DNA of 64,000 bases from Pirellulaceae bacterium. Lineage in GTDB: Bacteria; Planctomycetota; Planctomycetia; Pirellulales; Pirellulaceae. Below the pieces are notes generated by a model. That model had not been told where the DNA came from. It did not search any database and saw only the letters and a list, made by a program, of their open reading frames with translations. The position numbers and the translations under genes were made by a program. This document shows, piece by piece, positions 56,001 through 64,000 of the stretch (position 1 is its first letter; each line of letters starts with the position of its first letter). The DNA is taken from NCBI GenBank assembly GCA_023382975.1, contig JAHDXO010000018.1:1-64000 (forward strand), given 5' to 3'.

Positions 56001-57216
56001 GCTCGGTCCGCTCCCGGCCGATGCGGAGAACGCGACGCTCGACGCCCGGTTGGCGAAGCTCGCCCGAGTCAATTCTGACGAACCGGTCGTCATCGACGGG
56101 CAGCCTTTTCGTTGGCGGCCGTACCGTTTCTCCTGGCGTCAGGGACTCGAAGGCGATCCCGGCCATCAGGGATATCACGGCCTGAAGGAGAACGTCACCG
56201 ATCATTTTCTGTGCCTGGGCCAACGTGCCAATGCGCTGAACGAAATCAAGTACGAAGCGGAGGCGGCGGGCAGCCGCTACTACCTGTGGACCAGCGCCAC
56301 GGTCGATCGCCCGACGACGGCTCGCATCGTGGCCAGCACGCGACAGGAGGGCGTAACACCGCACGCCTCCGAGGTGCTCACCCCGGCGGCGGTATTCGTG
56401 AACGGCGAGTCTATCGAAAATCTGCAGCAGCCCGTGCCGCTACGTGCGGGCGCGAACCCGGTCCTCGTCCGTTACGACCAAGCGGGCCGAGGCTATTTCG
56501 TATTCAAGCGTGACGTAGCGGCTTCGCCTCCGCCGCGGCGCACGCCGCTTGCGATGACGTGGTTCGACGATCCGTCGGTGATTCGCTGGGACATTCATGC
56601 GGGCGACAGGCCGGCCGAGTGGTTCCGCTTCACCTCGCCGCCGGGGTTGCGCGCGATGAACGTCACCGCGCGGGGAAGCGTCCAGGCGTGGGCGGACGGC
56701 CAGCCGATGCGGGATGCAGGGGGCGGCCGTTTGGAAGCCGTCGCACCGCTGCCCTGCGCGGCAAGTATTGCGCTGCGCGTCATGCCCGAGACCGGTTTCT
56801 GCGGCGCCGCAGTGTTCCCTGAGCCTGTGCGTTTGGAATGCGGCCCCGGACTGGCCGAGACAGGCGACTGGTCCACCGCCGGCGCGCTGGAGTGTTACTC
56901 GGGCGGCGCGTGGTACCGCAAAACGGTGACGCTGACACCGGAACAGGCCCGCGGTGAGATCACGCTCGATCTGGGCAGCGTCGTGGCCACGGCCGAGGTT
57001 CGCGTCAATGGCCAGCGGGCCGGCATCCGCGTCGCGCCGCCCTGGACGGTGGATGTCACCGGACTGGTCCGAGCCGGCGAGAACCGGATCGAGGTGTTGG
57101 TCTACAACACGCTCGCCAACCACTACCTGACCGTCCCGACCCGCTACCGAGGCGACTTGACCTCCGGCCTCCTCGGCCCCGTGACGCTGATGGTATCGAC
57201 CGACCACGATCGCTGA
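53005..57216 (+). CDS. Secreted glycosyl hydrolase, GH106-like (alpha-L-rhamnosidase type)
   Basis: The 1403-residue protein has a signal peptide (LTVLAGLMWTFAGLASG) and a barrel resembling GH106: PFWWWTGDPLDKQRLLWQIEQLHAKGISG near the start, split across FWWWTGD and QIEQLHAKGISGMQ, then SGYTIDWPNGKSL, YFFHDELQFGVG with a candidate acid, VWLEGYHSLGWGATPE, and YGCNLLNLHGLYYTTHGS. Large GH106 proteins release rhamnose from plant or algal glycans. The C-terminal half has jelly-roll carbohydrate-binding domains, including a GH2-like sandwich (YRKTVTLTPEQARGEITLDL) at the end. Substrate is inferred. ATG 53017 is an alternative start; neither has a good ribosome site. The GH32-like gene follows after 59 bases. 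Confidence 0.75.
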   Translation: MSKTMRTALTVLAGLMWTFAGLASGTYAVDFDDSDRASVLPAPPEGSPGFPSRDPGLDALPGFRSPPPGYGQVPFWWWTGDPLDKQRLLWQIEQLHAKGISGMQVNYAHEDSPGWPTYAAEPEIFTDAWWDVWKFVADECSKRNMGIGLSGYTIDWPNGKSLISRTIYSDPEIQGREIVVARKQRVSAGQTLAVDLPADTVAVRAYPLGEPGIGPGSIDLSGSIDEERLNWTAAPGEWEVWIFTAARKPGTLNPIHPLAGRRVVEKFFQPFQDHAPGQSAAGLNYFFHDELQFGVGDRIWSDDLAEEFQRRKGYDLWEALPAMFQDVGSKTVKYRLDFMDVKMQLAQQRYFIPIFQWHWSRGKIYGCDQGSRGRNPLEFGDYFSAVRWYTAPGHDTPGGRADLIKGKVSSSIAHLYQRPRVWLEGYHSLGWGATPERLMFATRENYLYGCNLLNLHGLYYTTHGSFWEWAPPCYHFRMPYWEHMDVFLKYFDRLSYLMSQGVHQCDIAVMYPVAPGQAGLGGREATDAAFAAGTALMNHGYDFIFMDFESLARAEIRDGRLHVADASYRVLVLPAMRAVRWSTLEKARQFFRAGGIVIAVGALPEASDRAGAEDPELDAAVKELFGATATEVQAGARPPAQDSDGGGTGIAVLTGEQLPLRRYDGGFAGRWAWSKEPVQRVYFKGVWQAPAGVKSNCRARFFCDNEGALYVNGSQICTSVDYSNGWTGELSLSGGDVITVDARDHDPPGRRGTAGMFLAIVQDGKTVFSTNDLRYTVALPADASWRTNRDTSGLAVPDATNVHELHRGGTTGDVSNVLVNRIQSLVSRDVQGEQALKATHRKVGPRDVYMVMGAAKHSTVEFRARGRAELWDPWTGEVRPLRVLGETTTGTKVELPLEDYEAQIVVFTPGQPHVDPPPSSESPVQRLELGGQWEFELQPTMDNRYGDFRLPVTDKMIGPEARIFRHTVETGDATAWHTRDFDDRSWERVTYDFGPQFWLLGPLPADAENATLDARLAKLARVNSDEPVVIDGQPFRWRPYRFSWRQGLEGDPGHQGYHGLKENVTDHFLCLGQRANALNEIKYEAEAAGSRYYLWTSATVDRPTTARIVASTRQEGVTPHASEVLTPAAVFVNGESIENLQQPVPLRAGANPVLVRYDQAGRGYFVFKRDVAASPPPRRTPLAMTWFDDPSVIRWDIHAGDRPAEWFRFTSPPGLRAMNVTARGSVQAWADGQPMRDAGGGRLEAVAPLPCAASIALRVMPETGFCGAAVFPEPVRLECGPGLAETGDWSTAGALECYSGGAWYRKTVTLTPEQARGEITLDLGSVVATAEVRVNGQRAGIRVAPPWTVDVTGLVRAGENRIEVLVYNTLANHYLTVPTRYRGDLTSGLLGPVTLMVSTDHDR

Positions 57217-57275
57217 ACGGTCGGGTCGCTGCCTCGCCTCGAAGAAACTTCTGTAACATTTGGAGCACACCAACC

Positions 57276-59420
57276 ATGAGAACAACGCTCGTCTTCGTGA
57301 TGATCATCGCCCTGCTGCCGGTCGTACCGCCGACGCTGCATGCGGCCGAAGCGTCCGGGGCTGCTGGCGGCGCCGAGGTCACGCAGAAGTCAGCCAGCGG
57401 TGACAAGTCGCTGGTCGCATGGGTCTCGCCGGCCAACCTGCATCAGCAGGGCGGAAGCGCGCTGACCATCCAGAGCGGCGACCGATTCGACGCGATTGTG
57501 TTCGGCGAACGGGCGCGCGGCAAGTGGATGGCCGGCAGCGATTTCTTCCGTCGCACACAGGGCGACCAGAGCGCCAACGCCATCGAAACCGCCGAGCCCG
57601 GCACGCTGGTCCAGATAGCGATCGTGTACGAAGGCGACGATGTGCGAATCTACCGCAACGGCGAAGCGTACGCGGCGTACAAGACACAGAACGTGGATCT
57701 GCTGAATGTAGAGAACCACATCGTGGTGTTCGGATTGCGACACGTGGGGGCGGGGACAGGGACGCCGCTGGCCGGATCCATCGAAGACGCTCGCATCTAC
57801 CAACGGGCCTTGACGCCTGAAGAGATCCGGTTGCTGCGGCCCGACGAACCGTCGGAGATCAAGCCGTTGGCATGGTGGGACTTCGAAGGGGAGGCGGCGA
57901 AGGATCGGGCCGGCCGCTTTTCGCATCACGCGGCGGTCGGAGGAGCGAAGGTCGAAAACGGGCGGCTTCAGCTCGACGGAACGGGGTGTTTGGTCGCGGC
58001 GGTGTCGGAGGCGGATGCGAAGCTGGCGACGCGCAGCGGGGCGGCTCGTGCGCCGGGGCCGCCGTATGTGCCCGAGACGCCGGTGTGGCCGGACCCGCCG
58101 CCGCCAAACTGGCTGACGTTCCACCTGGCGCACCCCGGACCCGGCCCAGCGATGCCGGGCGATCCAAACTGCATCTTCGACTACCAGGGTCGGGTGCATT
58201 TGCACTACATCTACCGAAATCATACGGGCTTCGTGTTCGGCCATGTGTCCAGCGACGACATGGTACGGTGGAAGTGGCACGCGACGGTCCTGGCGCCGCC
58301 GACCACGGGTCACGGCATGTTCAGCGGCACCGGGTTCTACACGAAGGATGGCCGTCCCTCGATCATCTATCACGGCCAAGGCGCTGGGCGGAACGTGATT
58401 CAGCATCCGGCCGACGATTCGTTCGATTCGTGGACCGAGCCCATGCCTGTGGTGCCCAAGACCGCCGACGGCCAGACGCCGAACATCCGCCATTGGGATC
58501 CGGACTGCTGGCTGATGAACGACACGTATTACGCCTACAGCGGCGGGCAGAACCCGCAGATGATGAAGTCGCCGGATCTGAAGAACTGGACGTACCTGGG
58601 CGACTTGCTGCACCCGGAGTACCCTGCCGATCTGGGCATCCCAAAGGACGAAGACATCTCGTGCGGCAATATGTTTCAGATTGGCGGCAAGTGGATGCTG
58701 CTGTGCATCAGCCATTCCAAGGGCGCGCGTTATTACCTCGGCGACTTCCAGGACGAGAAGTATCTGCCGAAATTCCACGCAATGATGAGCTTCGGGAGCA
58801 ACCAGTTCTTCGCCCCCGAGTCGGTGCTGACACGGGATGGACGGCGAGTGATGTGGGCGTGGCTGCTGAACATGCCAATCGAGCCGACGGGAGTGCAGTC
58901 GCTGCCGCGCGAGCTGGAGTTGCCGGCCGACAGGGTGCTGCGAATCCGGCCGCTGCGCGAGTTGGCGAAGTTGCGTTACGACCCCAGAAGCCGCGAGGGT
59001 CTGACCGTGAAGGATGGGGCCACGATGGCGATCGGCGAGGCGTCGGGCGATGCGGTGGAGTTGGAAGTGACGTTCGCCGCGCCGCTGCCGAGCGAGGTCG
59101 GCATCACGCTGCTGGGCGACGAGGCGGGTGAAGGAGGGATGAGCATCGTCGCCGGCGCCGGCCGCAAGTCGCTGCGTGTGGGCACAACGGAACCGCCCTT
59201 TGAACTGAGTGACGGCGAAGACTTGACGTTGCGCGTGTTCGTCGACAAGAACCTGGTCGAAGTGTTCGCCAACGATCGGCAGGCGGCCGTGTTTGCCGTC
59301 AAGTCGGCACGAACCGAGCCGAATGTGTCCCTGTACGCCAAGGGCGGCGACGCCATGGTGCGATCGGTCAAGGCATGGCGGATGCGGTCGATCTACGCCG
59401 CCGACCCGGCGACGAAATGA
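57276..59420 (+). CDS. Secreted GH32-like beta-fructosidase with N-terminal LamG-type domain
   Basis: The 714-residue protein has a signal peptide (VFVMIIALLPVVPPTLHA), an N-terminal concanavalin-type domain (VAWVSPANLHQQGGS, IYQRALTPEEIRLLRPDEPS) and a GH32 five-bladed propeller: MPGDPNCIFDYQGRVHLHY where DPN holds the expected nucleophile Asp, RHWDPDCWL (the RDP-type stabiliser) and EDISCGNMF (acid/base Glu region). The C-terminal sandwich has LTLRVFVDKNLVEVFANDRQ, a strong GH32 mark. Such enzymes cleave fructans or sucrose, but the WMNDPNG box is degenerate, so the substrate may differ. The last codons fall inside an 87-bp repeat seen again at 63101. Confidence 0.8.
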   Translation: MRTTLVFVMIIALLPVVPPTLHAAEASGAAGGAEVTQKSASGDKSLVAWVSPANLHQQGGSALTIQSGDRFDAIVFGERARGKWMAGSDFFRRTQGDQSANAIETAEPGTLVQIAIVYEGDDVRIYRNGEAYAAYKTQNVDLLNVENHIVVFGLRHVGAGTGTPLAGSIEDARIYQRALTPEEIRLLRPDEPSEIKPLAWWDFEGEAAKDRAGRFSHHAAVGGAKVENGRLQLDGTGCLVAAVSEADAKLATRSGAARAPGPPYVPETPVWPDPPPPNWLTFHLAHPGPGPAMPGDPNCIFDYQGRVHLHYIYRNHTGFVFGHVSSDDMVRWKWHATVLAPPTTGHGMFSGTGFYTKDGRPSIIYHGQGAGRNVIQHPADDSFDSWTEPMPVVPKTADGQTPNIRHWDPDCWLMNDTYYAYSGGQNPQMMKSPDLKNWTYLGDLLHPEYPADLGIPKDEDISCGNMFQIGGKWMLLCISHSKGARYYLGDFQDEKYLPKFHAMMSFGSNQFFAPESVLTRDGRRVMWAWLLNMPIEPTGVQSLPRELELPADRVLRIRPLRELAKLRYDPRSREGLTVKDGATMAIGEASGDAVELEVTFAAPLPSEVGITLLGDEAGEGGMSIVAGAGRKSLRVGTTEPPFELSDGEDLTLRVFVDKNLVEVFANDRQAAVFAVKSARTEPNVSLYAKGGDAMVRSVKAWRMRSIYAADPATK

Positions 59421-59483
59421 CCGGCCCGACTGGGGCAGAAAGGGAAGCAGCGCCCGGTAGCGTGAACTCGCGAATCGAACCCT
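59397..59483 (+). repeat. 87-bp direct repeat, first copy (end of the GH32-like gene and spacer)
   Basis: It matches 63101-63187 in the same direction at 78 of 87 bases without gaps. It covers the final codons (AADPATK and stop) and the following spacer. Most differences cluster at the 10 bases from 59451. Confidence 0.9.
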
Positions 59484-59512
59484 CACAACCTCAGTTGAAC
59501 CAGGAGAATCCT

Positions 59513-61342
59513 ATGGAAGCAACGCACCCCATGAAACTGCACCTGCTTGCTCCCGTCGCACTTCTGCTGCTGGCCCTGCTGCAACCTGCCTTGGGGGCCG
59601 ATATGTTGGTTCCGCTCGATCTGCGCGAGGTCAGAGTCGGGGGCGAGATCGGACGGCGCGTTGACATCACGATTAAGAACAACCTGTTGGTGCTCGATGC
59701 GGATGGCGATTTCCTGCGTCCGTTTCTCGAAGAACCGCGCTGCGGCTCGTTCGTCGGGCTGGGCATGTTGCTCGATGCGACGGTCAAGTTCGCCGCCTAC
59801 AGCAACGATCCGCAGGTCCATGCGCTGCGGAAGCACTTGGTCGCGGAGATCCTGCGAGCGCAGGAAGCCGACGGATATATCGGGACATTCCCACGGCCGA
59901 CTCGCATCCTCACGCTCTGGGATGTGCATGAAATGAGCTACGTGATCTGGGGTCTGCTCGAAGACCACCGCTATTTCGGCGAAGCGGAATCGCTCGCCGC
60001 GTCACGCAAGGCGGCAGATTACTTGGTCAAGAACTGGTCGCTGCTGCCTCCCGACTGGGGAGTCGGCGCCGACGTGGCGCCGCATGTGGCGTTCACCGGA
60101 CTCGAACGCATGATGCTCGCGCTGCACCGGACCTCGGGCGATCCGGCGTACCTCCAATTCTGCACCCAGACGCGGGCGTTGCCCCAGTGGGATTTGGAGA
60201 TTGTGATCGGCCGCAGGCCGGGCATCGAAGGGCACATCTACGCCTACATGGCCCGCTGCCTTGCACAGCTTGAACTGCACCGGATGCAACCGACCCCGAA
60301 GTTGCTCGGTCCGACGCAACGGGCGCTGGAGTTCATGACCGAGCGTGATGGCATGCTGGTGACCGGCAGTTCGGGCCAGTGCGAAATCTGGACGGCCGAC
60401 CAGGACGCGCGTGGCGACGTGGGCGAAGCGTGTGCGCTGGCCTACCAGATTCGGGTCTATGACAGCTTGCTCCGCATGAACGGCGACCCGCGCATGGGCG
60501 ATTTGATGGAACGTACGATCTTCAATGCGCTCTTCGCATCGCAATCGCCCGACGGTCGCCGGTTGCGCTACTTCGCGCCGCTGGAGGGCGACCGCGTCTA
60601 TTGGAAGACCGACACCTATTGCTGCCCGTGCAACTTCCGGCGCATCATTGCCGAACTTCCCGGGCAGGTGTTCTACCGCGGCCAGGATGGCATCGCGGTG
60701 AACCTGTACGCGCCGGCGCAGGCCAAGCTGAAACTCGCCAGCGGCCTGCCGGTGGTCATTCGACAAGAGACCAACTATCCCAACTCGGGCCGCGTTCGCA
60801 TCGGCGTCGATCCCGAGCATCCGGAGGAGTTTTCGTTGCGGCTGCGCATTCCCGCGTGGACGGAAGACGCCCGCGTGACGATCAATGACGAGCCTTCCAC
60901 AGGCAAGCTCAAACCCGGAACGTTTCTCGAACTGCGCCGCCTATGGAAACGCGGCGATCAGGTTCAATTGGACATGCCCATGCCGTGGCGGTTGGTACAA
61001 GGACGCCAACGCCAGGCCGGCCGCGTCGCCGTCATGCGCGGGCCCCAAGTCTTCTGCCTCAACCCCGCGCAAAATCCGGACCTCGCAGAACTCGACGGCG
61101 CCGAGTTGGGCTACATCGCGCTGAACCCCGCGTCATTGTGCGAGCCGATACCGAACGCCGCCGTTCGTCCCGACGGGATTGGTTGTCATGTGCAGGCGTG
61201 GAAGCCGGGCTTCAGTCTGTCGAGAAAGGCCGACTATGAACTTACGCTGACCGAGTTTCCTGACCCGGATGGCAAGGCCACGTATTTCCGTCTGCGCGAC
61301 TTAAGTGACGCCGTCGACGACGAACTTCTAACGCCGCCGTGA
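59513..61342 (+). CDS. Secreted GH127-like protein (beta-L-arabinofuranosidase type)
   Basis: The 609-residue protein has a signal peptide (APVALLLLALLQPALGAD) and a helical toroid with GH127 marks: LWDVHEMSYVIWGLLEDHRYFG, GIEGHIYAYM, GEACALAYQIRVYDSL and TDTYCCPCNFRRIIAELP. In HypBA1 the zinc and nucleophile residues are Glu-x-Cys plus a CC pair; here Glu305, Cys307, Cys370 and Cys371 occupy the same order, and an extra Cys373 follows. These enzymes remove beta-L-arabinofuranose from glycoproteins or glycans, although related planctomycete proteins have other sugars. CAGGAG lies seven bases before the ATG at 59513. The gene is 92 bases after the GH32-like gene and probably shares its transcript. 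Confidence 0.82.
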   Translation: MEATHPMKLHLLAPVALLLLALLQPALGADMLVPLDLREVRVGGEIGRRVDITIKNNLLVLDADGDFLRPFLEEPRCGSFVGLGMLLDATVKFAAYSNDPQVHALRKHLVAEILRAQEADGYIGTFPRPTRILTLWDVHEMSYVIWGLLEDHRYFGEAESLAASRKAADYLVKNWSLLPPDWGVGADVAPHVAFTGLERMMLALHRTSGDPAYLQFCTQTRALPQWDLEIVIGRRPGIEGHIYAYMARCLAQLELHRMQPTPKLLGPTQRALEFMTERDGMLVTGSSGQCEIWTADQDARGDVGEACALAYQIRVYDSLLRMNGDPRMGDLMERTIFNALFASQSPDGRRLRYFAPLEGDRVYWKTDTYCCPCNFRRIIAELPGQVFYRGQDGIAVNLYAPAQAKLKLASGLPVVIRQETNYPNSGRVRIGVDPEHPEEFSLRLRIPAWTEDARVTINDEPSTGKLKPGTFLELRRLWKRGDQVQLDMPMPWRLVQGRQRQAGRVAVMRGPQVFCLNPAQNPDLAELDGAELGYIALNPASLCEPIPNAAVRPDGIGCHVQAWKPGFSLSRKADYELTLTEFPDPDGKATYFRLRDLSDAVDDELLTPP

Positions 61343-61367
61343 TCCGCAGCCCCCCGGAGGAGATTCC

Positions 61368-61643
61368 ATGAATCCATTTCTGTCCTGCCTGTTGTCCTGC
61401 GTCGTTTCGCTTGGTTCAACTCATCCAACCATTTGGATATCGTCCGACGCTTTCGGCCGGGCATTGAACGAGCGTTCGGTTGCGGGCAGAGCCCGCGTGA
61501 AATTAGAATGCGATTGTCCATCGATCCCACACCTGTCTGCTGTATTCGGGGCGGGAATTGGCCTGATGAAAAAGGGGACCGACCTGCCGCACGACGCGCA
61601 GCGGCTGAAACATAGCAAGGTAATTCGAGGAAACGCAGCATGA
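61368..61643 (+). CDS. Short open reading frame, doubtful
   Basis: GGAGGAGA precedes the ATG by about six bases and the first 14 residues (NPFLSCLLSCVVS) look like a signal start, but the rest is a mixture with no domain. It may be the truncated start of a lost exported protein. It overlaps the next ATG by 4 bases. Confidence 0.25.
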   Translation: MNPFLSCLLSCVVSLGSTHPTIWISSDAFGRALNERSVAGRARVKLECDCPSIPHLSAVFGAGIGLMKKGTDLPHDAQRLKHSKVIRGNAA

Positions 61644-62548
61644 GCAACGAAGGCATCCATCGTGACGGGTTGCAGTGGGCGGTCATGCGGGGCAATCGGT
61701 TTCGCGTGTGCGAGCGAACCGTAGATCGCTTGCCTGCGGGAGCCTATATCTGCACGATGGACGACGGGGGGACGTGCGTCTTCGAGCAGCGGGAACTGGA
61801 GGTTGACGATTTGATCGATTTCCCCGGCAGTCTGGCCGCGCAAGTGCTGGACGAGATCGAGCGGTTCTGGACGCTCGGCGACCGGTTCCGGCAGTACGGT
61901 TTCCTGCACCGGCGAGGCTATCTGCTGCATGGAAAACAGGGCAGCGGCAAATCGTCGCTGCTCCATCTGGTCATTGCCCGAGCGATTGCCAAGGGCCATG
62001 TGGCGTTCTTTTGCGAGTCGCCGGGCGCCTTCGCGCAATGCGTCTCGCAATTCCGCAGTATGGACCCGGATCGGCCGGTCTTGTGCATGTTCGAGGACAT
62101 CGACGCGATCATCCGGCACTACGGGGACGGCGTTTTGCTGCAATGGCTCGACGGTCATTTGCAGGTGAACAAAGCGGTCAGCCTGGCCACGACCAACTAT
62201 CCGGAGAAACTGGACCGCCGCATTACCGCTCGGCCACGGCGATTCGACCGCGTGTTGTGCATCGACGCACCGGACGACGCGTTGCGCGATGCCTATTTCG
62301 CGCGCAAGCTGCCAGAACTGTCCGCCGCGAAACGCAAGCGGTGGGTCAAACTGAGCGCGGGGTTGTCCTTCGCCGCCTTGGCCGAGTTGATCATCAGCGT
62401 CTGCTGCCTGGACAAGGATCTGGTCGAAACGGCCGCGCTGCTGAAGGATTTGGAGTCCCGTCAGCCGTCGAGCGACGACTATGCCTCGGAACACGACCCG
62501 CACCGCCACCGCAGTCCTTGGCAGTCGTCCGAAGACATCCCGTTTTGA
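61640..62548 (+). CDS. AAA ATPase, BCS1/phage-type
   Basis: The 302-residue protein has Walker A LLHGKQGSGKSSLLHLV near residue 97, Walker B VLCMFEDIDAI near 151, a sensor-1 motif LATTNYPEKLDRRITARPRRF with the arginine region, and a helical lid at the end. The arrangement resembles BCS1-like AAA proteins and ATPases carried by phages or mobile elements. The N-terminal 95 residues have no recognised domain. The C-terminus is a polar tail. It follows the glycosidase cluster in the same direction, and lies between the two copies of the 87-bp repeat. Cellular role is unknown. Confidence 0.7.
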   Translation: MSNEGIHRDGLQWAVMRGNRFRVCERTVDRLPAGAYICTMDDGGTCVFEQRELEVDDLIDFPGSLAAQVLDEIERFWTLGDRFRQYGFLHRRGYLLHGKQGSGKSSLLHLVIARAIAKGHVAFFCESPGAFAQCVSQFRSMDPDRPVLCMFEDIDAIIRHYGDGVLLQWLDGHLQVNKAVSLATTNYPEKLDRRITARPRRFDRVLCIDAPDDALRDAYFARKLPELSAAKRKRWVKLSAGLSFAALAELIISVCCLDKDLVETAALLKDLESRQPSSDDYASEHDPHRHRSPWQSSEDIPF

Positions 62549-63533
62549 ACGGATCGCCCCGCCTCCTGCTGTGGGGCCGGTAGGAACGAAAGCTGTCCGA
62601 TTCAGGGCAAACGGGAAGTGGGCAGAAAGATTGATGGCAGAAAGGTGATGATTGTAAGCTGATCGCTAATTTGGCAGGTCCGCGATGTTTCTGCTATCAA
62701 TTCTTCTGCCCAACCACGAGCGAGCAACTGGTTTACTCGCATGTCGGGTAACAATGCGTCCACCGCCAAATACTCGTTGCGTTGCAAATGCCATGGCAAA
62801 ACGAGCCGCCGTAGCAAGAAACTTCGCATTCACGGGCTGTGCGATGCCTGCATCAACACCTTTGGAGTATTAACAGCTTCAGCACATCTAGACCTACTGC
62901 CGGACTACCGCCCCCAAGCCGTCGGTCAAACCAAGCGTCTCCGGCAACTGCAAGACGTCCAGCGGCGTAAGATGGCCGTTCCAGTCGACTGAAGTGGACC
63001 CCGGAAACAGTTGGCTGGCGGTTGCGGACGAGAGCGTGGGCGTGATGTCGATCTCGAACAGGATGACGCCGTAGCAGTTGGCCGAGCTGATCTGGCCGTC
63101 GCCGCCGACCCGGCGACGATATGACCGGCCCGACTGGGGCAGAAAGGGAAGCAGAAATCAGTAACGTGAACTCGGGAATCAAACCCTTTCTCGTTGATCC
63201 GGAGTTGCGTCAGCCGTCGCCCCTCTGACGCTCGTGCGAGTCGCAGTGGGGATGATCAAGTGGAGCGAGACGATTGGGATGATGCGATTCAGGCGATCGA
63301 ACCGTTCGAATTTGCGGCCGAGAAAAAGACGGAGTTCGGTCCGTCTCCGATCCCAATGGATCAGTTCGTCATGGAAGTCGACCGGCGACCGTTGGAAGGT
63401 AACTCGGAACCATGAAGCGTTTCCTCCCGTCGCCGACCAACCGTAGAGAATTGGCCCGCGGCGAGTCGTTCGAGGCTTCGCCGCGGATCGTGCGGCGAAG
63501 ACGCAAATCATGTTGGCCACACCAAGCCCGTTG
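62549..63533. other. Gene-poor interval with repeat copy and doubtful short frames
   Basis: No confident gene is present in these 985 bases. 62741-62992 encodes an 83-residue frame with several cysteines (SLRCKCHGK...GLCDACIN) but no ribosome site. 63194-63415 encodes an acidic 73-residue frame (DDWDDAIQAIEPFEFA...) that may be a gene tail. The second copy of the 87-bp repeat lies at 63101-63187. Confidence 0.5.
63101..63187 (+). repeat. 87-bp direct repeat, second copy
   Basis: It is a copy of 59397-59483 (78 of 87 identical), here not attached to any GH32-like coding sequence. The match begins sharply at 63101. It suggests duplication or recombination around the GH127-AAA segment. Confidence 0.9.
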
Positions 63534-64000
63534 CTAGTCGGATCTCCAGAACGCAGGCAGGAACAAGACGACGATCGGGATCAATTCCAACCGGCCGAGA
63601 AGCATCAACGCCATGAAGACGAACTTGCTGGCCACCGTAAAGCTGCTGAAGTTCTCGGTAGCTCCGAATGTCCCCAAGCCTGGTCCGACGCCGTTCAACG
63701 TCGCGGCCACTCCGCTGGCGCAGTCAATGAACTTCGCATTCTCGTCCATACCGTCGGCCAGCCACCGGCTGTCCGGTTCGAAGGCTAACAAGCACAGCCA
63801 TCCAAGGAAGAAGATAAGAAGGACAAACCCAAAATAGCTCAAGACGACTTCAGCAATTCGTGGATCATCCACCACTTTTCCTTGAATCCTCAATGACCTG
63901 ACGACGTTGGGGTGGTGACTCTTCTCGATCTCCAGCTTGAGAATTTTCCATAGCAGAATGTAGCGAATCACTTTGATGCTGCAACTGGTGCTGCCGGCAC
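63534..64000 (-). CDS. TrkH-type potassium transporter (partial, C-terminal part)
   Basis: The gene runs off the right edge of the window; about 155 codons are present. Seen are AGSTSCSIKVIRYILL (the TrkH loop after a selectivity-filter segment), VVLSYFGFVLLIFFLGWLCLL, ASGVAATLNGVGPGLGTFGA (the fourth filter region, conserved Gly) and KFVFMALMLLGRLELIPIVVLF. The C-terminus FLPAFWRSD is the usual TrkH end. It imports K+ across the inner membrane together with a TrkA partner, not seen here. Confidence 0.85.
   Translation of the reverse strand, partial: AGSTSCSIKVIRYILLWKILKLEIEKSHHPNVVRSLRIQGKVVDDPRIAEVVLSYFGFVLLIFFLGWLCLLAFEPDSRWLADGMDENAKFIDCASGVAATLNGVGPGLGTFGATENFSSFTVASKFVFMALMLLGRLELIPIVVLFLPAFWRSD

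Noticed and set aside
57390-59486. 698-codon open frame on the minus strand
   Set aside because: It is antisense to the GH32-like gene and has no recognisable motif.
62894-63110. Possible minus-strand gene tail next to the second 87-bp repeat
   Set aside because: The frame is open but has no domain, and its upstream part is only the antisense of the repeat.

Overview
The window looks like a chromosomal segment of a planctomycete, probably Pirellulales-like. The evidence is a set of traits seen together: formylglycine sulfatases, DUF1080 and DUF1559 proteins, an SHD1-domain protein, PQQ-like beta-propeller and FIST proteins, a dcw remnant reduced to mraZ and rsmH, a palindromic repeat whose translation contains NPKRKRG, and GC-rich coding sequence. 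The assignment is inferred from gene content; there is no rRNA or other phylogenetic marker that settles it. I saw no tRNA, rRNA or CRISPR array.

Layout. 1-1500 is a defence-gene graveyard: the tail of a probable GxxExxY protein, an inverted repeat, an HsdR (type I restriction) remnant that has lost its nuclease/helicase core, and a palindromic repeat. 1811-7071 holds a thioesterase, an LRR lipoprotein, an FGGY sugar kinase next to a GH29 alpha-L-fucosidase, and a DUF1080 protein. 7561-16469 holds gltX and glnS in tandem, a Pro/Ala-rich SHD1 protein with its terminator, glgX and an ApbE-like flavin transferase. 16539-31515 holds a sulfatase, a nuclease-like gene interrupted by an amber codon, a C69 peptidase, a NhaR-like regulator with a small RaiA-like protein, and a run of secreted or membrane proteins ending in an esterase-sialidase fusion. 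31588-37326 holds rsmH, mraZ with five 10-nt-phased operator repeats, an MnmE-like GTPase without the usual C-terminal cysteine motif, a YchF-like GTPase and a second sulfatase.

37447-42387 is the most notable part. It is an insertion of about 4.9 kb, flanked by a 135-bp direct repeat made of the sulfatase stop and the first 40 codons of a large Lhr-type helicase. Its core is a lower-GC three-gene operon: a beta-type DNA methyltransferase, a MORC/MutL-like GHKL ATPase and an unrecognised Rossmann-like protein. No recognisable restriction nuclease or helicase is present. Beside it lie a BrxL C-terminal remnant and a frameshifted AAA ATPase remnant. This is the best candidate for an undescribed defence or modification system.

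42402-51905 holds the Lhr helicase, a nucleotidyltransferase remnant with a small partner, and a tungstate/molybdate locus: a ModE-like regulator, an exported protein fusing a molybdopterin-oxidoreductase-like fold to a tetrapyrrole methylase, and tupA-tupB-tupC. 51907-63187 holds a DUF1559 pseudopilin-like protein and a plant-polysaccharide cluster (GH106-like, GH32-like, GH127-like) followed by an AAA ATPase; an 87-bp direct repeat brackets its end. The window closes inside a TrkH-type potassium transporter.
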